DNA of 64,000 nt, taken from contig CAZIUL010000003.1 in NCBI GenBank assembly GCA_964542475.1, positions 62,001-126,000 of the forward strand, written 5' to 3'. The position numbers and the translations under genes are program-made. Position 1 is the stretch's first letter; each line of letters begins with the position of its first letter. The notes below the pieces were generated by a model. That model was not told the origin of the DNA. It worked only from the letters and a program-made list of their open reading frames with translations, and searched no databases. Source of the stretch: CAZIUL01 sp964542475 (GTDB lineage Bacteria; Planctomycetota; B15-G4; CAYZWU01). Of this stretch, positions 19,101 to 27,359 are shown one piece after another.

Positions 19101-22100
19101 CAAAGGTTACACTCGACAAAGGCGGCTCCTACAGGTTCCGCGCCGCGGCCGCGGACCGCTTCGGCAACATGATCACTGCGGATTGCGAGGCCTTTGTCTC
19201 GGGCGAAAGCGACGAGAAGAAGCTCCGTATCTTCATGGACGACGTGGCGCTCGACGCCGGCACATCCGTTGAGGCGGGGGTTCACCTGCGGTGCCCTGAA
19301 AACCTCGTGCTCCTGACCCGGGAAGGGGAGCGGATCTTCGGATACGAAATAAGGCGCCTCCATGAGGGCATGAACAAGATCGACATCGATATAAAAGATC
19401 AGCTCGCGCCGAACTTCACCTATGCGGCCGCAGTCATGGACAGTCACCATTTTCACAAGGCCCGGATCGATTTGAAAGTCAGGTCCTCCCTGAAGGTCGA
19501 GCTCGAGCCCGAAAAGAAAGTGGCCCTTCCGGGCGAAAAGGTCGGCCTGAACGTGAAGATCACCGACAGGACAGGAAAGCCGGTTAAGGGCCAGGTGGCT
19601 GTTGCCTTGGTGGATTCGGCGCTGCTTTCCAGCTTTCCCGACGAGTCAACCCCGATCCACGAGTTCTTCTTCGGTAGGGAGCGCAAGGGCAGGATGAAGA
19701 CGGATAGCTCCTGCACATTCGCGTTCGAGGCGAAAACCGTGACCATTGACAGGGCGGTTATCGAGGAGATGGGCCGGCGGGAGAGAGGCCTGATGGCGGG
19801 AATGGCGCTCGATTTTGAAGCGGATGAAGACAGCCTGGTCATGGAGGAGTTCGAATCGATTCTCGACGCGCCGAATGTCGCCGGATTCGCAAAGCTGCTG
19901 GAAACACAAAGCCATGAGTTGCGCCCCGGTCCGGGAGGGCCGACATCTCCGGGGCCGGCTAGACCAAGAGGAGCAACAACCGGCGGGATGGCGCGGAAGA
20001 GAAGCTCCTTTGCCGTCGGGAAAGAGGATTTGGATCAGGAAGTTCTGCAACAACTGAAATCGCTCGGGTACAACGGTGGAGGAGGCGCCAGGCACAAGGA
20101 TGCCAAACTAAACAAGTCGATCGGTTTAGGCGGCGGCGCAGGCGGTACGTTTCGCGGGCGGTTTAATGGCAAGGCGGTAAGCGGATCCGCCGGTTTTCTT
20201 GCGGGTAGAGGCCGGAAGGAAAGCCAAGGGTCAGCCGTGCCGGATGAAACGCGCAAGCGCTTCCTGGAGACCGCTTTCTGGAATCCTTCCGTCTTCACGG
20301 GGGCTGACGGCAGTGCAACGATCGAGATCGAGCTTCCCGACAACATCACGAAATGGACGGTGCTCGCAAAAGGGCTCGACAGGGATGCTGCCGGCGGCCA
20401 GGGTATGGCAGAGCTGAGTGTTCGCAAGAAGCTGTTCGCTTTTCTCGAATGCCCGCAGCTTCTCGTTGAAGGGGATACCGCCATCTTCAGGGCGAATGTC
20501 GTGAACAGCTCGGAAGAAAAAGCTGAGGCCGGGGTGACCCTAGAGCTCAAGGGCGCATGCGGATCCAAGGAGCTGACCGATGAACTTCAAATCGAGCCCG
20601 GCGCAAAAGGGATCATCGAGTTCGAGATAAAAGCGGAGAAACCGGGCACGATCAATGCCGCGCTCGCTGTTGAAGCCAGCGGCTTGAAAGATTCTCTCAA
20701 AAGCTCGATCGAGGTGATTCCTTATAGCATTCCCGTGTCAGCGGGAATGAGCGGAAGCGAGGATGCGCCCGCCGTGATAAAGGTGTCCCTCCCCGAGGGA
20801 AAAAAGTACACGCACAAAACCATGGAAATCGTGCTGGGGCCCACCTTTTCCGATTTTCTGCTGCACCTGGCGACCAGGCCCGGTTACTCCTGCTGCCTGC
20901 CTACCGTTGCCGACACGGCTGACAGGCTACTCGTCAACCTGTACGCGCTCGACTATTCGAGACGATGCGGGAACACGGAGCAGCTACGCTCTTCGAACAT
21001 CGAGCACAGGATCGAGGCTAGCCTGGCAGCTCTTATTCTCGCCCAGAAAAAATCAGGAGCGTTCCCATGGATCAGCGATAAGTATGATTCCCTGCTCGCA
21101 ACCGGGCAGGCCCTGAAAGCAATGTCTTTGGCATCGCGACTCGGGTTCAACGTGCCGGAGAAGCACCGCGTGAAAGCCGCGGACTGGATAAAAAACCTTC
21201 AGCGCACCCTGGAGGGCGCTGAGAAGATCTTTTGCATCCACGCCCTTTCCTTCGAGGACAAGCCGGATTTCACCGAGCTCAACAGGTTCTATCGCACGAG
21301 AAACAGCCTGAGCAACAGCGAGCTCGCCATGCTGTCCCTGGCGTTTCTCGGAGGGGATCATGCGGACAAGGCGTCTTCTCTCGTGCGGATCCTGCTCGAA
21401 AGGGGCGCTTTCAGCGGGCAGTCGAGCGGTTCGCGATCGAAGGAGAAGATCGTCCAGACAAGCGCCCCCTGGATCGAAGACGACCTGTTCAGCCTCTCTG
21501 TTTGTGTTCAGGCTCTCTCGCTCACAGAGCCCGGCCACCCGTCTCTCGAGAAGGGGATCAAGGAGCTCATGAAGAGCCTGACGTGTAAATGGCACTCAAG
21601 CCATGCCACATCCGCTGCGGCCGGGGCGCTTTCCGAGTACCTTTCGGGCGCTTCCCAGGAGCAGGCCAACTACGAGCTGGATGTGCTGGTAAACGGAACG
21701 CTCGTCAAATCGCTGAAGGTGAACGCGCCCTCGCCGGTGGAAAGGATCTACGTGCCCGAGGAGCTTATCAGCGACCGGGATAACAACGTGAAGTTCGCGT
21801 TCAACGGCGCCGGAACCTATGCCTGGGCCGTGCGCATCACAGGGTACACCCCTGACATCGAAGCAATGCCGCATGACAGCGCGCACCCGCTATACGTGTA
21901 CCGCAAGTACCTCGAAGCCCCGCTCATGTACAAGGGCAAGGAGGTCCCCAGCGGTTTCAATACGGTTGATCTCAAGAGCGGCGAGCACACATGGGATAAC
22001 AAGCTCAAAGAGCTTAACGAGGGCGAGGTGGGAATAGTGCATCTCAGGTTCCGCTACTACAAGCACCGCTACCTTCACCACGCGCTGGCTGTTGTTGACA

Positions 22101-24088
22101 CGCTGCCTTCCGGGTGCACGGTTGTGGATAGCGGCATCAAGGGCGATTTCAGCCGCTACGAGAAAGGCGACGGGACCATCACCTTTTACCTGGATTCCAG
22201 GAACGGCCGGGCTGACATTACTTACCCCATCTTCGGCGCTGTTCCGGGAAGGTTCAGGGCTACCCCGACTGTTGTGCGCTCGGTTTACGACTACAACCTC
22301 TACACGCACGGCCAAGGGTTCGAGCTGAAGCTCAACCCGAGGGGTTACAAAAAAGATACAGAATACAGGATGACCCCGGACGAGCTTTACCACCTCGGAA
22401 CGTGGCGTTTTGCGGATGGCGATCTGAAAGGCGCGAAAACCGTTCTGGACGGGTTCATGAGCGGGTTCGCTCCCAGGGAGAAGTATCTCGTGGAAGTCGG
22501 CGAGAAGCTGTTCAAGATCGCTTTCGAGCAGGGAGATGACAAAGGGTTGATCCGTTACTTCGAGCTGTTACGGGAGCGCGCACCAAGCCTGACTTTGAGC
22601 TTCAAGGAGACCGCGCGCGTTGCCGCGGCCTACTGCAACTTCGGCGAGCACGAGCAAGCGCTGCAGCTCTTTTCCATGATCGCGGGAGCTTCGTTCGGCA
22701 GGGAATCCAAGGTTTCGGGGGCGCTCGAAAAACAGGGGGAAATCGAGGGCGCGGTCGAGTACATGCAGGATCTCATCCTCACTTACCCCGACCTTCCTTC
22801 CGTGCAGAACGCGCTGTTCGGGCTTAGCCAGAGCGTCCTGGAAAAGGCTGGGGCTCCCTGGGAGATGCCTCGCATTCCCGGAAAAACACGCGCGGAGATC
22901 ATAGAGCAGGCGCTCGGCATCCTGAAGAACTTCCTGGTCTCCCACCCGTCGAATCCGGTCTGTGACGAGGCGGCTTATTCGCTCATCTCCACATACCTGG
23001 ACCTGGAAAGGGGAGAGGAGGTGGCCGGGCTGTGCAAGGTGTTCAGAAGGCGGTGGCCGGACAGCAAGCTGAGGAGCAGCATGGAGTACGCCGAGGCGTT
23101 CGCCCTGTTCGAGACCGGCAGGTACGACGAGGCCGGGAAGCTCCTGGGGCGCGTTGCGGACAGGCCTGAAAGGGGGCTCACTCCGCCGGAAAAGGACGAC
23201 CGCGACCTGGCAAGGTATATCCTCGGGCAGATCGAGCACGCCGGCGGCAAGATCGAGGCCGCGCTCGAGCGCTACTCACAGGTGAAAAACAAGTTCGATG
23301 ACGCCGCAGAGGCCATGGACTACTTCACGCACAAGGCGGTATCGCTGCCGGAGGTCTCCTCTTTCGGAACCGGCGAACCCGTGACGTTCGAGCTCACGTA
23401 CCGGAACATGGCGGATGTCAAGCTTTCGGTTTACAAGGTAGACCTGATGAAGCTCTACCTCGCGCGGAAAACGCTCAACAACATCACGGACATCAACCTG
23501 GCGGGGATCGAACCCCTGCTTGCCCCCGAGATCGCGCTCGGCAGCGGCAAGGACTACAAGGAGATGAAGAAGAAGCTCGACCTGCCGATCGAGGAAAAGG
23601 GCGCTTACCTTCTCGTGGTTCAGGGCGACGGGGCATCCTGTTCAGGCATGGTGCTCGTCACCGACCTGGAGATCGAGGTCCAGGAGGACGAGCTTTCGGG
23701 CAGGGTGCGCGTCAACATCAAGGACGCCCAAAAAGGGACGTTCGAAAAGAACGTTTACCTGAAAGTGATCGGGTCGGGGAACAACGAGTTCATGAGCGGG
23801 TACACCGATCTCAGGGGGATATTCGTGGCGGAGAACGTGTCCGGCACCAGCGCTGTCATTGCAGACCGGGATGGTGAGTACGCTTTTCACCGCGGAAAGA
23901 CCGCGCTCCAGCCCGAGACCAGCCCGAAGCTGCAGCAGGTGGATCAAAAGCAACACTGGAAAGGCGCGGACAAGCGGGCCAGGGCGCTCCAGAACGTGTT
24001 CGAGTCGAACCGCCAGATCCAGCAGCGCGGCCAGCAGCTTCTCGACACTCTTTACCTGCAGGGTGACGATGGCGTGCAGATCAAGTAA
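16151..24088 (+). CDS. Giant secreted TPR / alpha-2-macroglobulin protein without a thioester motif
   Basis: A 2645-residue exported protein; GGGAGG precedes the ATG at 16151 and residues 1-25 form a signal peptide. Residues about 30-500 are TPR-type repeats (ALYRLGSCLLHTGRAQEAL, VHYDVGKAYCHLGRYDEAV). Macroglobulin Ig-like domains follow to about 1230 (AYLFTDRTVYRPGSEVRLKG is typical). A Pro/Gly-rich linker at about 1255-1350 includes GLGGGAGGTFRGRF. The core A2M domain starts near 1373 (ETAFWNPSVFTGADGSATIE). Where family members carry the CxEQ thioester, this protein reads GYSCCLPTVADTAD (about 1577), so covalent trapping is unlikely. A second TPR block (about 2080-2390) and a second macroglobulin-like domain (about 2395-2570) repeat the N-terminal order. 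Bacterial relatives are proposed protease traps in the cell envelope. Confidence 0.9.
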   Translation: MIPASTHFRILAVLLFFAAATTGSASIPAAPASGAELPDTAPSTELSSAEDALLEGNLEEAVGLLQKAARGPDREKALYRLGSCLLHTGRAQEALTALDSCLAEYRGGTFFNKVRFLKARALDVLRRYEDASLIYGEEISRLLSKERKEEVARFYIKYAGSLADPEREGGPEYKKAVELYRLALDLEVPEPLDQDLRLKIADLFHEMKQYQEEDDALSRFKILYPDSNMKDEVDYRIGDARLERGRLPEARNAFRGFLRDHPESTRVPDAHRGIARTYHMPEPLNEQELTLGIKALEDFLAIAPKSEKAPWVHYDVGKAYCHLGRYDEAVAAYEKLLTKYEGKPGIDVLPDVRFHMGDALLKQRRFSKALSAFNTFLVEHPSHHLWDDAQRLIVDTEFARCIDLMKEKKYGEARDAFGTFCMKHPLDSRAPDAYFALGVLEKDRKNFKAAVSDWKRLVSKYPKTHRGSEAQFMIGRLYETELMDLEAALEAYKNVSGDYRAEANMRIAAMKAKSLKVVIERAFTTSEPAKVKITTRNIESLSFRAYKVNLEDYFLKHLNTSRVESLDIDLIQPDEKWESAIEKYKEYAEITREEELPFEEPGAYILNVSDKERSATVLALITDLQMIVKSGREDVLVFVENVRTQEPLDGARILVSDGCKMLFQGKTGEDGVFLKADESLKTLSALKVLVAADNGFASNELGLADISVAKGLTPKAYLFTDRTVYRPGSEVRLKGFVREAEKGCYFFENDASYSLILLSPAGAEILIRKVTLDHFGAFDTKVAIDSSAPTGSYRFMLKAPTGWSQQVTFPVMKYTKPKAEITLDIPRDVFYPGETIEGTFKVLYSYGEPVVDKMLRYGYGTGVTMEEETDENGEVDFSIDSRDFAESGVYPLVAELPAENATLLKTFHFSTTGFSLKAVPSREVLLAGETLTVEVKASDPGAKPCEAEAELRVIRLVEEEGMTFEREIERIPVAITKDSGSGTAKVTLDKGGSYRFRAAAADRFGNMITADCEAFVSGESDEKKLRIFMDDVALDAGTSVEAGVHLRCPENLVLLTREGERIFGYEIRRLHEGMNKIDIDIKDQLAPNFTYAAAVMDSHHFHKARIDLKVRSSLKVELEPEKKVALPGEKVGLNVKITDRTGKPVKGQVAVALVDSALLSSFPDESTPIHEFFFGRERKGRMKTDSSCTFAFEAKTVTIDRAVIEEMGRRERGLMAGMALDFEADEDSLVMEEFESILDAPNVAGFAKLLETQSHELRPGPGGPTSPGPARPRGATTGGMARKRSSFAVGKEDLDQEVLQQLKSLGYNGGGGARHKDAKLNKSIGLGGGAGGTFRGRFNGKAVSGSAGFLAGRGRKESQGSAVPDETRKRFLETAFWNPSVFTGADGSATIEIELPDNITKWTVLAKGLDRDAAGGQGMAELSVRKKLFAFLECPQLLVEGDTAIFRANVVNSSEEKAEAGVTLELKGACGSKELTDELQIEPGAKGIIEFEIKAEKPGTINAALAVEASGLKDSLKSSIEVIPYSIPVSAGMSGSEDAPAVIKVSLPEGKKYTHKTMEIVLGPTFSDFLLHLATRPGYSCCLPTVADTADRLLVNLYALDYSRRCGNTEQLRSSNIEHRIEASLAALILAQKKSGAFPWISDKYDSLLATGQALKAMSLASRLGFNVPEKHRVKAADWIKNLQRTLEGAEKIFCIHALSFEDKPDFTELNRFYRTRNSLSNSELAMLSLAFLGGDHADKASSLVRILLERGAFSGQSSGSRSKEKIVQTSAPWIEDDLFSLSVCVQALSLTEPGHPSLEKGIKELMKSLTCKWHSSHATSAAAGALSEYLSGASQEQANYELDVLVNGTLVKSLKVNAPSPVERIYVPEELISDRDNNVKFAFNGAGTYAWAVRITGYTPDIEAMPHDSAHPLYVYRKYLEAPLMYKGKEVPSGFNTVDLKSGEHTWDNKLKELNEGEVGIVHLRFRYYKHRYLHHALAVVDTLPSGCTVVDSGIKGDFSRYEKGDGTITFYLDSRNGRADITYPIFGAVPGRFRATPTVVRSVYDYNLYTHGQGFELKLNPRGYKKDTEYRMTPDELYHLGTWRFADGDLKGAKTVLDGFMSGFAPREKYLVEVGEKLFKIAFEQGDDKGLIRYFELLRERAPSLTLSFKETARVAAAYCNFGEHEQALQLFSMIAGASFGRESKVSGALEKQGEIEGAVEYMQDLILTYPDLPSVQNALFGLSQSVLEKAGAPWEMPRIPGKTRAEIIEQALGILKNFLVSHPSNPVCDEAAYSLISTYLDLERGEEVAGLCKVFRRRWPDSKLRSSMEYAEAFALFETGRYDEAGKLLGRVADRPERGLTPPEKDDRDLARYILGQIEHAGGKIEAALERYSQVKNKFDDAAEAMDYFTHKAVSLPEVSSFGTGEPVTFELTYRNMADVKLSVYKVDLMKLYLARKTLNNITDINLAGIEPLLAPEIALGSGKDYKEMKKKLDLPIEEKGAYLLVVQGDGASCSGMVLVTDLEIEVQEDELSGRVRVNIKDAQKGTFEKNVYLKVIGSGNNEFMSGYTDLRGIFVAENVSGTSAVIADRDGEYAFHRGKTALQPETSPKLQQVDQKQHWKGADKRARALQNVFESNRQIQQRGQQLLDTLYLQGDDGVQIK

Positions 24089-24329
24089 GGGGCGCGAGAA
24101 GACGGAACTGTAACAGGCCTTGTCTGGCATCAGGATGACGAAGACACGCCCGCATCAAAGGCCGGGTAAAAAAAACCCTAATCCGCATATTTCATCCTCA
24201 AGAAGCCTTGACCATAACGGTAATGGTAGCCGGATGATGTTCACGTGAGCCCCCCACTTTTTCGCCTTCTGTTTAAAAAAAAACCATTTTTTCCGAAGGA
24301 TCGGCTCTATTTCCTACAATAGGTCATCA

Positions 24330-24881
24330 ATGAAAACAAAGCAGCGCCAACAGGAAGAGACCGGACTACGCGCCGCTGTACTGCGCGGTGACCAGCAGGC
24401 CTGGCGCACACTATACGACCGGTGCTTCGAATCCCTTTACGCATTTATCGATTATCGCACCGGCCATAAGCAGGATTTGACCGAAGAGGTCGCCCAGGAG
24501 AGCTGGATGGTTGCGGTACGGCGGATCAGAAGCTTCGATCCGGCGCGGTCGAGCTTCGGGAACTGGCTGCGCGGCATCGCCGCCAACCTTCTCAGAAACC
24601 GCCGGCGTACTAACAAGCGAGTAAAAGGCCTCGAAGAAGAGGTTGCCATCGGAAAGAACAATCCGGCTCCTCATTTAGCGCTTGCGGAACAGGTCGGACT
24701 GGCCATGACCGCCCTGCCGGAACGCTACCAAGCCGTGCTTCGCGCAAAATATGAAGAGCTTCTTCCTGTAGCAGAGATCGCAAACCAGCGGCGTGAAAGC
24801 TCCAAAGCCGTAGAATCGCTGCTGTCACGTGCCCGGCACGCTTTCCGGGAGATATACTCTCAATTGGATCTGGAGAAGTAA
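24330..24881 (+). CDS. ECF-type RNA polymerase sigma factor (module 1)
   Basis: A 183-residue group 4 sigma factor. Region 2 spans about residues 20-90 (DLTEEVAQESWMVAVRRI, then FGNWLRGIAANLLRNRRR, which contacts the -10 element), and region 4 about 125-180 (LPERYQAVLRAKYEELLPV, VESLLSRARHAFREIY). The gene is followed after three bases by a small membrane protein, in the place where anti-sigma factors usually sit, and then by a secreted TolC-like protein. This suggests a membrane-sensed regulon. A second ECF gene lies about 2 kb away on the opposite strand. Confidence 0.92.
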   Translation: MKTKQRQQEETGLRAAVLRGDQQAWRTLYDRCFESLYAFIDYRTGHKQDLTEEVAQESWMVAVRRIRSFDPARSSFGNWLRGIAANLLRNRRRTNKRVKGLEEEVAIGKNNPAPHLALAEQVGLAMTALPERYQAVLRAKYEELLPVAEIANQRRESSKAVESLLSRARHAFREIYSQLDLEK

Positions 24882-24884
24882 GCA

Positions 24885-25421
24885 ATGGATGAAACAAAAA
24901 GGGATAACTACGAGCCGTTGATCGAAGGGCTTGAGTCTGTTCCGCCAGAAGCCTTTGGACTTCCGCGCCCCCCGGCCGGGCTGCAGGAGTCGATTTTTGC
25001 ACAGACCTGCCGGGTTGTGCGAGCCAAGGCCCGGCAACGACGGCTTGTAGCGCTGGGTGTTGTGGCCGCAGCGTATATGGCCGGCATCACAACTGCACTC
25101 CTGTGGACCGAAACACCCGGCCGGATGAACAGCGGCGCCCTATTGACATCTCCATCCATCGATAAAGAAAGAAAGGATGAACCGTTTCCTTCCTACATCG
25201 AACCTTCCGAGCTTGTGCGCCGGTCAGAAACGGCTTCACCCGAGGACCGGATCCGTTTACTCAAACAGGCTGGAGATATCTACCTGTCCGATCAATATGA
25301 AATCGAGAAAGCGCTCCAGTGTTACCGCAGGGCGTTGGACTCAAGGCCGCAATCCCTGCAGATGAGGGTGGAGCCCGATGACAGCTGGCTTCTCGCCGCT
25401 CTGAAAGATGCACGAAGATAG
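24885..25421 (+). CDS. Small single-pass membrane protein, possible anti-sigma partner of module 1
   Basis: A 178-residue protein starting three bases after the ECF sigma gene, so very likely co-translated. The N-terminal 45 residues are cytoplasmic-type, and one transmembrane helix lies at about residues 52-70 (ALGVVAAAYMAGITTALLW). The C-terminal part is extracytoplasmic and contains a TPR-like pair (LLKQAGDIYLSDQYEIEKAL, followed by QCYRRALD). No zinc-binding HxxxCxxC anti-sigma motif is visible. The position strongly suggests that it controls the sigma factor, but this is inferred from context only. Confidence 0.7.
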   Translation: MDETKRDNYEPLIEGLESVPPEAFGLPRPPAGLQESIFAQTCRVVRAKARQRRLVALGVVAAAYMAGITTALLWTETPGRMNSGALLTSPSIDKERKDEPFPSYIEPSELVRRSETASPEDRIRLLKQAGDIYLSDQYEIEKALQCYRRALDSRPQSLQMRVEPDDSWLLAALKDARR

Positions 25422-25454
25422 AAGAATCCAAATATGTCACAGAGGAGGTTTGTC

Positions 25455-26294
25455 ATGATTAAGAAAACAGCCTACATGGCCTTTCCCGTTCTTCTCTGCT
25501 TTATCACAAACGTTTTTGCTCAGGAAAAAGCGGATCCCGGTAAAGCTCATGATGCAGTATTTACGCTCCAACAAATTCCCGATACCCTGGAAGGGATGCT
25601 GTCTCGCGCGCTTCAGTCGAGTCCTGACATCCGGGTTGCCGAAGCAGACCTTCTTCATGCACAGGCCAGTGTAAAGCAGGTCCGCCTCAAGGTGTCCCAG
25701 GCTGTTGTGGGGATTTATCATGATCTCAACGCGCAGCGTACCAATCTGAAGCATGTGAAGCAGGAGCTATCAAGGGTTCAAAACCTTATAGAGTTGGGCC
25801 GGGCAGGGGGTGAGTCCGAGATCCCCCATCTTCAGGCCCTGTCGGAGGGCGGGGCAAGGCTGGCCCGGTCTGAAGCCATGATCCGGACCATCCTGGGGAT
25901 CGAGTCCCCCGCAGCTAAACCGCCCGAAACCCTGGAGGATCTTCTTGCCAATTCTTTCGATGCCAACGCTGATATCGCACTGGCTGAGTCGGTAACCGCC
26001 CGTATGCTGGCCAGGCTCAATCAAACCCGCTTCAAGGTAATGCAGGAGGTGGCCGATGCCTTTCAGGCACGTCGCGTGAAAAGAAGTGCACTTGATATGG
26101 CGAGGAGAAAGCTGGAGCTTGCCCAGCATCGGGTTGAAAAGGGATTGATCTCCAAGAATGATGAAATGGAGCCTATCCAGGCCTTGATCGAATCCGAAGC
26201 CGAACTCATGCAGATCGAAGCTCACATCCGATACCTGCTCGGGCTTGGGGGGAAGATTCAATCCAAGAAACAAGGCCCGGAAAAAGGAGAGTGA
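25455..26294 (+). CDS. Secreted TolC-like coiled-coil protein with internal duplication
   Basis: A 279-residue exported protein. The ATG at 25455 follows GGAGG by seven bases and opens the signal peptide MIKKTAYMAFPVLLCFITNV. The mature part is almost entirely helical and consists of two related halves of about 105 residues: each begins with a TLE(G/D)(M/L)L stretch, continues through a long helical hairpin, and ends in a RxxLGL/ILGI-type segment (AEAMIRTILG-like and AHIRYLLGLGG). The pattern recalls outer membrane efflux (TolC) helical hairpins but lacks beta-barrel strands and is far shorter than TolC. It ends the ECF module 1 operon and may be its effector or sensor. Confidence 0.75.
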   Translation: MIKKTAYMAFPVLLCFITNVFAQEKADPGKAHDAVFTLQQIPDTLEGMLSRALQSSPDIRVAEADLLHAQASVKQVRLKVSQAVVGIYHDLNAQRTNLKHVKQELSRVQNLIELGRAGGESEIPHLQALSEGGARLARSEAMIRTILGIESPAAKPPETLEDLLANSFDANADIALAESVTARMLARLNQTRFKVMQEVADAFQARRVKRSALDMARRKLELAQHRVEKGLISKNDEMEPIQALIESEAELMQIEAHIRYLLGLGGKIQSKKQGPEKGE

Positions 26295-26350
26295 TCTCCT
26301 TTTCTCTAAAATGTGCCGGTCCCGGCCGCTGTACAGGACACCCGGTTTTG

Positions 26351-26821
26351 TTATTTCCGCATCGCCCGGGAAAAAGCGATCCACGATTTTGCTAGCTTGG
26401 ATTCGGTTGTCTGGTTGTTGTAAGCGCTGGCAAAGTCGCGTTCCCATTTCGTGTAAGCTATCGGGTTTGTTTCTTTCTGCATTACATTTACTGTCCGGGT
26501 TGTGGGCTCCGATCGATCCCCTGTCAAGTAACCATGAAACAGAAAACCGGCAACAAAGGCGATCAAAACAGCGGCCGCAAGCTGAAACCGTGTTGTGGCC
26601 CGTTCCTTTTTTAAGCCATGTGTTTTTGTGGTTTTTTCGGTTTCGATGACAGCTGGGATTTCTGCCAGACGAAGCGTTGACAGCGTTTTCGCCAGCTCGG
26701 ACACTTCCTCGGCCAGGTCGGTGTGTTCAGCCAGGGCTTTCTCAAAAAGAGATTTTTGTGCGGCGCTCATCTCGTCTCCAAGATAGTCGGCCATTAGGTT
26801 GTTGATCTCTTCCCTGTTCAT
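26351..26821 (-). CDS. Single-pass membrane anti-sigma-like protein (module 2)
   Basis: A 156-residue protein starting one base after the second ECF sigma gene. Residues 1-50 resemble anti-sigma N-termini (LMADYLGDEMSAAQKSLFEK, AEEVSELAKTL) and one transmembrane helix lies at about 77-97 (LAAAVLIAFVAGFLFHGYL). A short periplasmic tail follows. The two His/Cys residues of zinc-containing anti-sigma factors are absent, as in several membrane anti-sigma families. Sequestration of the adjacent sigma factor is the likely role. It ends about 55 bases from the end of the convergent TolC-like gene, with no clear terminator between them. Confidence 0.75.
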   Translation of the reverse strand: MNREEINNLMADYLGDEMSAAQKSLFEKALAEHTDLAEEVSELAKTLSTLRLAEIPAVIETEKTTKTHGLKKERATTRFQLAAAVLIAFVAGFLFHGYLTGDRSEPTTRTVNVMQKETNPIAYTKWERDFASAYNNQTTESKLAKSWIAFSRAMRK

Positions 26822-26822
26822 C

Positions 26823-27338
26823 TTATCTGCTCCTTTCCGGATCCCATTGCCCGGCTAAACGGTCGCGCATTGACTTGAGCGCCCGGAGGTAGTGGGTTTT
26901 TGCGGTGGGCACGGCAATACCGAGCTCCCCGGCAATCTTGGCAAAGGTAAGGCCGTCATATTCCTTGGCAGCGAGCACGGAGCGTTGCATTTCCGTGAGT
27001 CCGTTGAGTGCGTCCGCGACATGCGCTCGCAGTTCCCGCTTTTCCGGTGTGCCCTGATCCGCCCGGAGCGCAGGCATCGCCGAGGGGTCTGCCGGCGCTG
27101 CTCTACGTTCTTTTGTGCGAATCAGGTCGATGGCGCGGTTAACTGTTGCGCGGCGCAGCCATGCCCTCGGATTGTCTGGAAACGCCTGGCGCGCCTGCAA
27201 AAGCCAGCGGAGGAAAACATCCTGCACCATATCGAGCGAGTCATGGTGTGAACCGAGTATGCGAAAAGCCCATATATATACATCCTTCCTATAGGACTCG
27301 AAAGTGTTTCCCGCATCCGCCGAAAAAGAAACATCCAT
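26823..27338 (-). CDS. ECF-type RNA polymerase sigma factor (module 2)
   Basis: A 171-residue sigma factor. Region 2 includes YRKDVYIWAFRILGSHHDSL, MVQDVFLRWLLQARQ and WLRRATVNRAIDLIRTKER; region 4 includes LTEMQRSVLAAKEYDGLTF and VPTAKTHYLRALKSMRDRL with its helix-turn-helix. The start is the ATG at 27338, with GAGGAAAG upstream; a TTG at 27359 would add seven residues. It follows the lipoprotein gene by 21 bases and precedes the anti-sigma-like gene by one base, so the three form an operon. It is clearly distinct in sequence from the sigma factor of module 1. Confidence 0.92.
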   Translation of the reverse strand: MDVSFSADAGNTFESYRKDVYIWAFRILGSHHDSLDMVQDVFLRWLLQARQAFPDNPRAWLRRATVNRAIDLIRTKERRAAPADPSAMPALRADQGTPEKRELRAHVADALNGLTEMQRSVLAAKEYDGLTFAKIAGELGIAVPTAKTHYLRALKSMRDRLAGQWDPERSR

Positions 27339-27359
27339 GTGTGCTTTCCTCGAAACCAA

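Noticed and set aside
24089..24329. Possible terminator after the giant macroglobulin gene
   Set aside because: A run of As and a GC-rich stretch occur, but I could not draw a stable stem followed by Ts.
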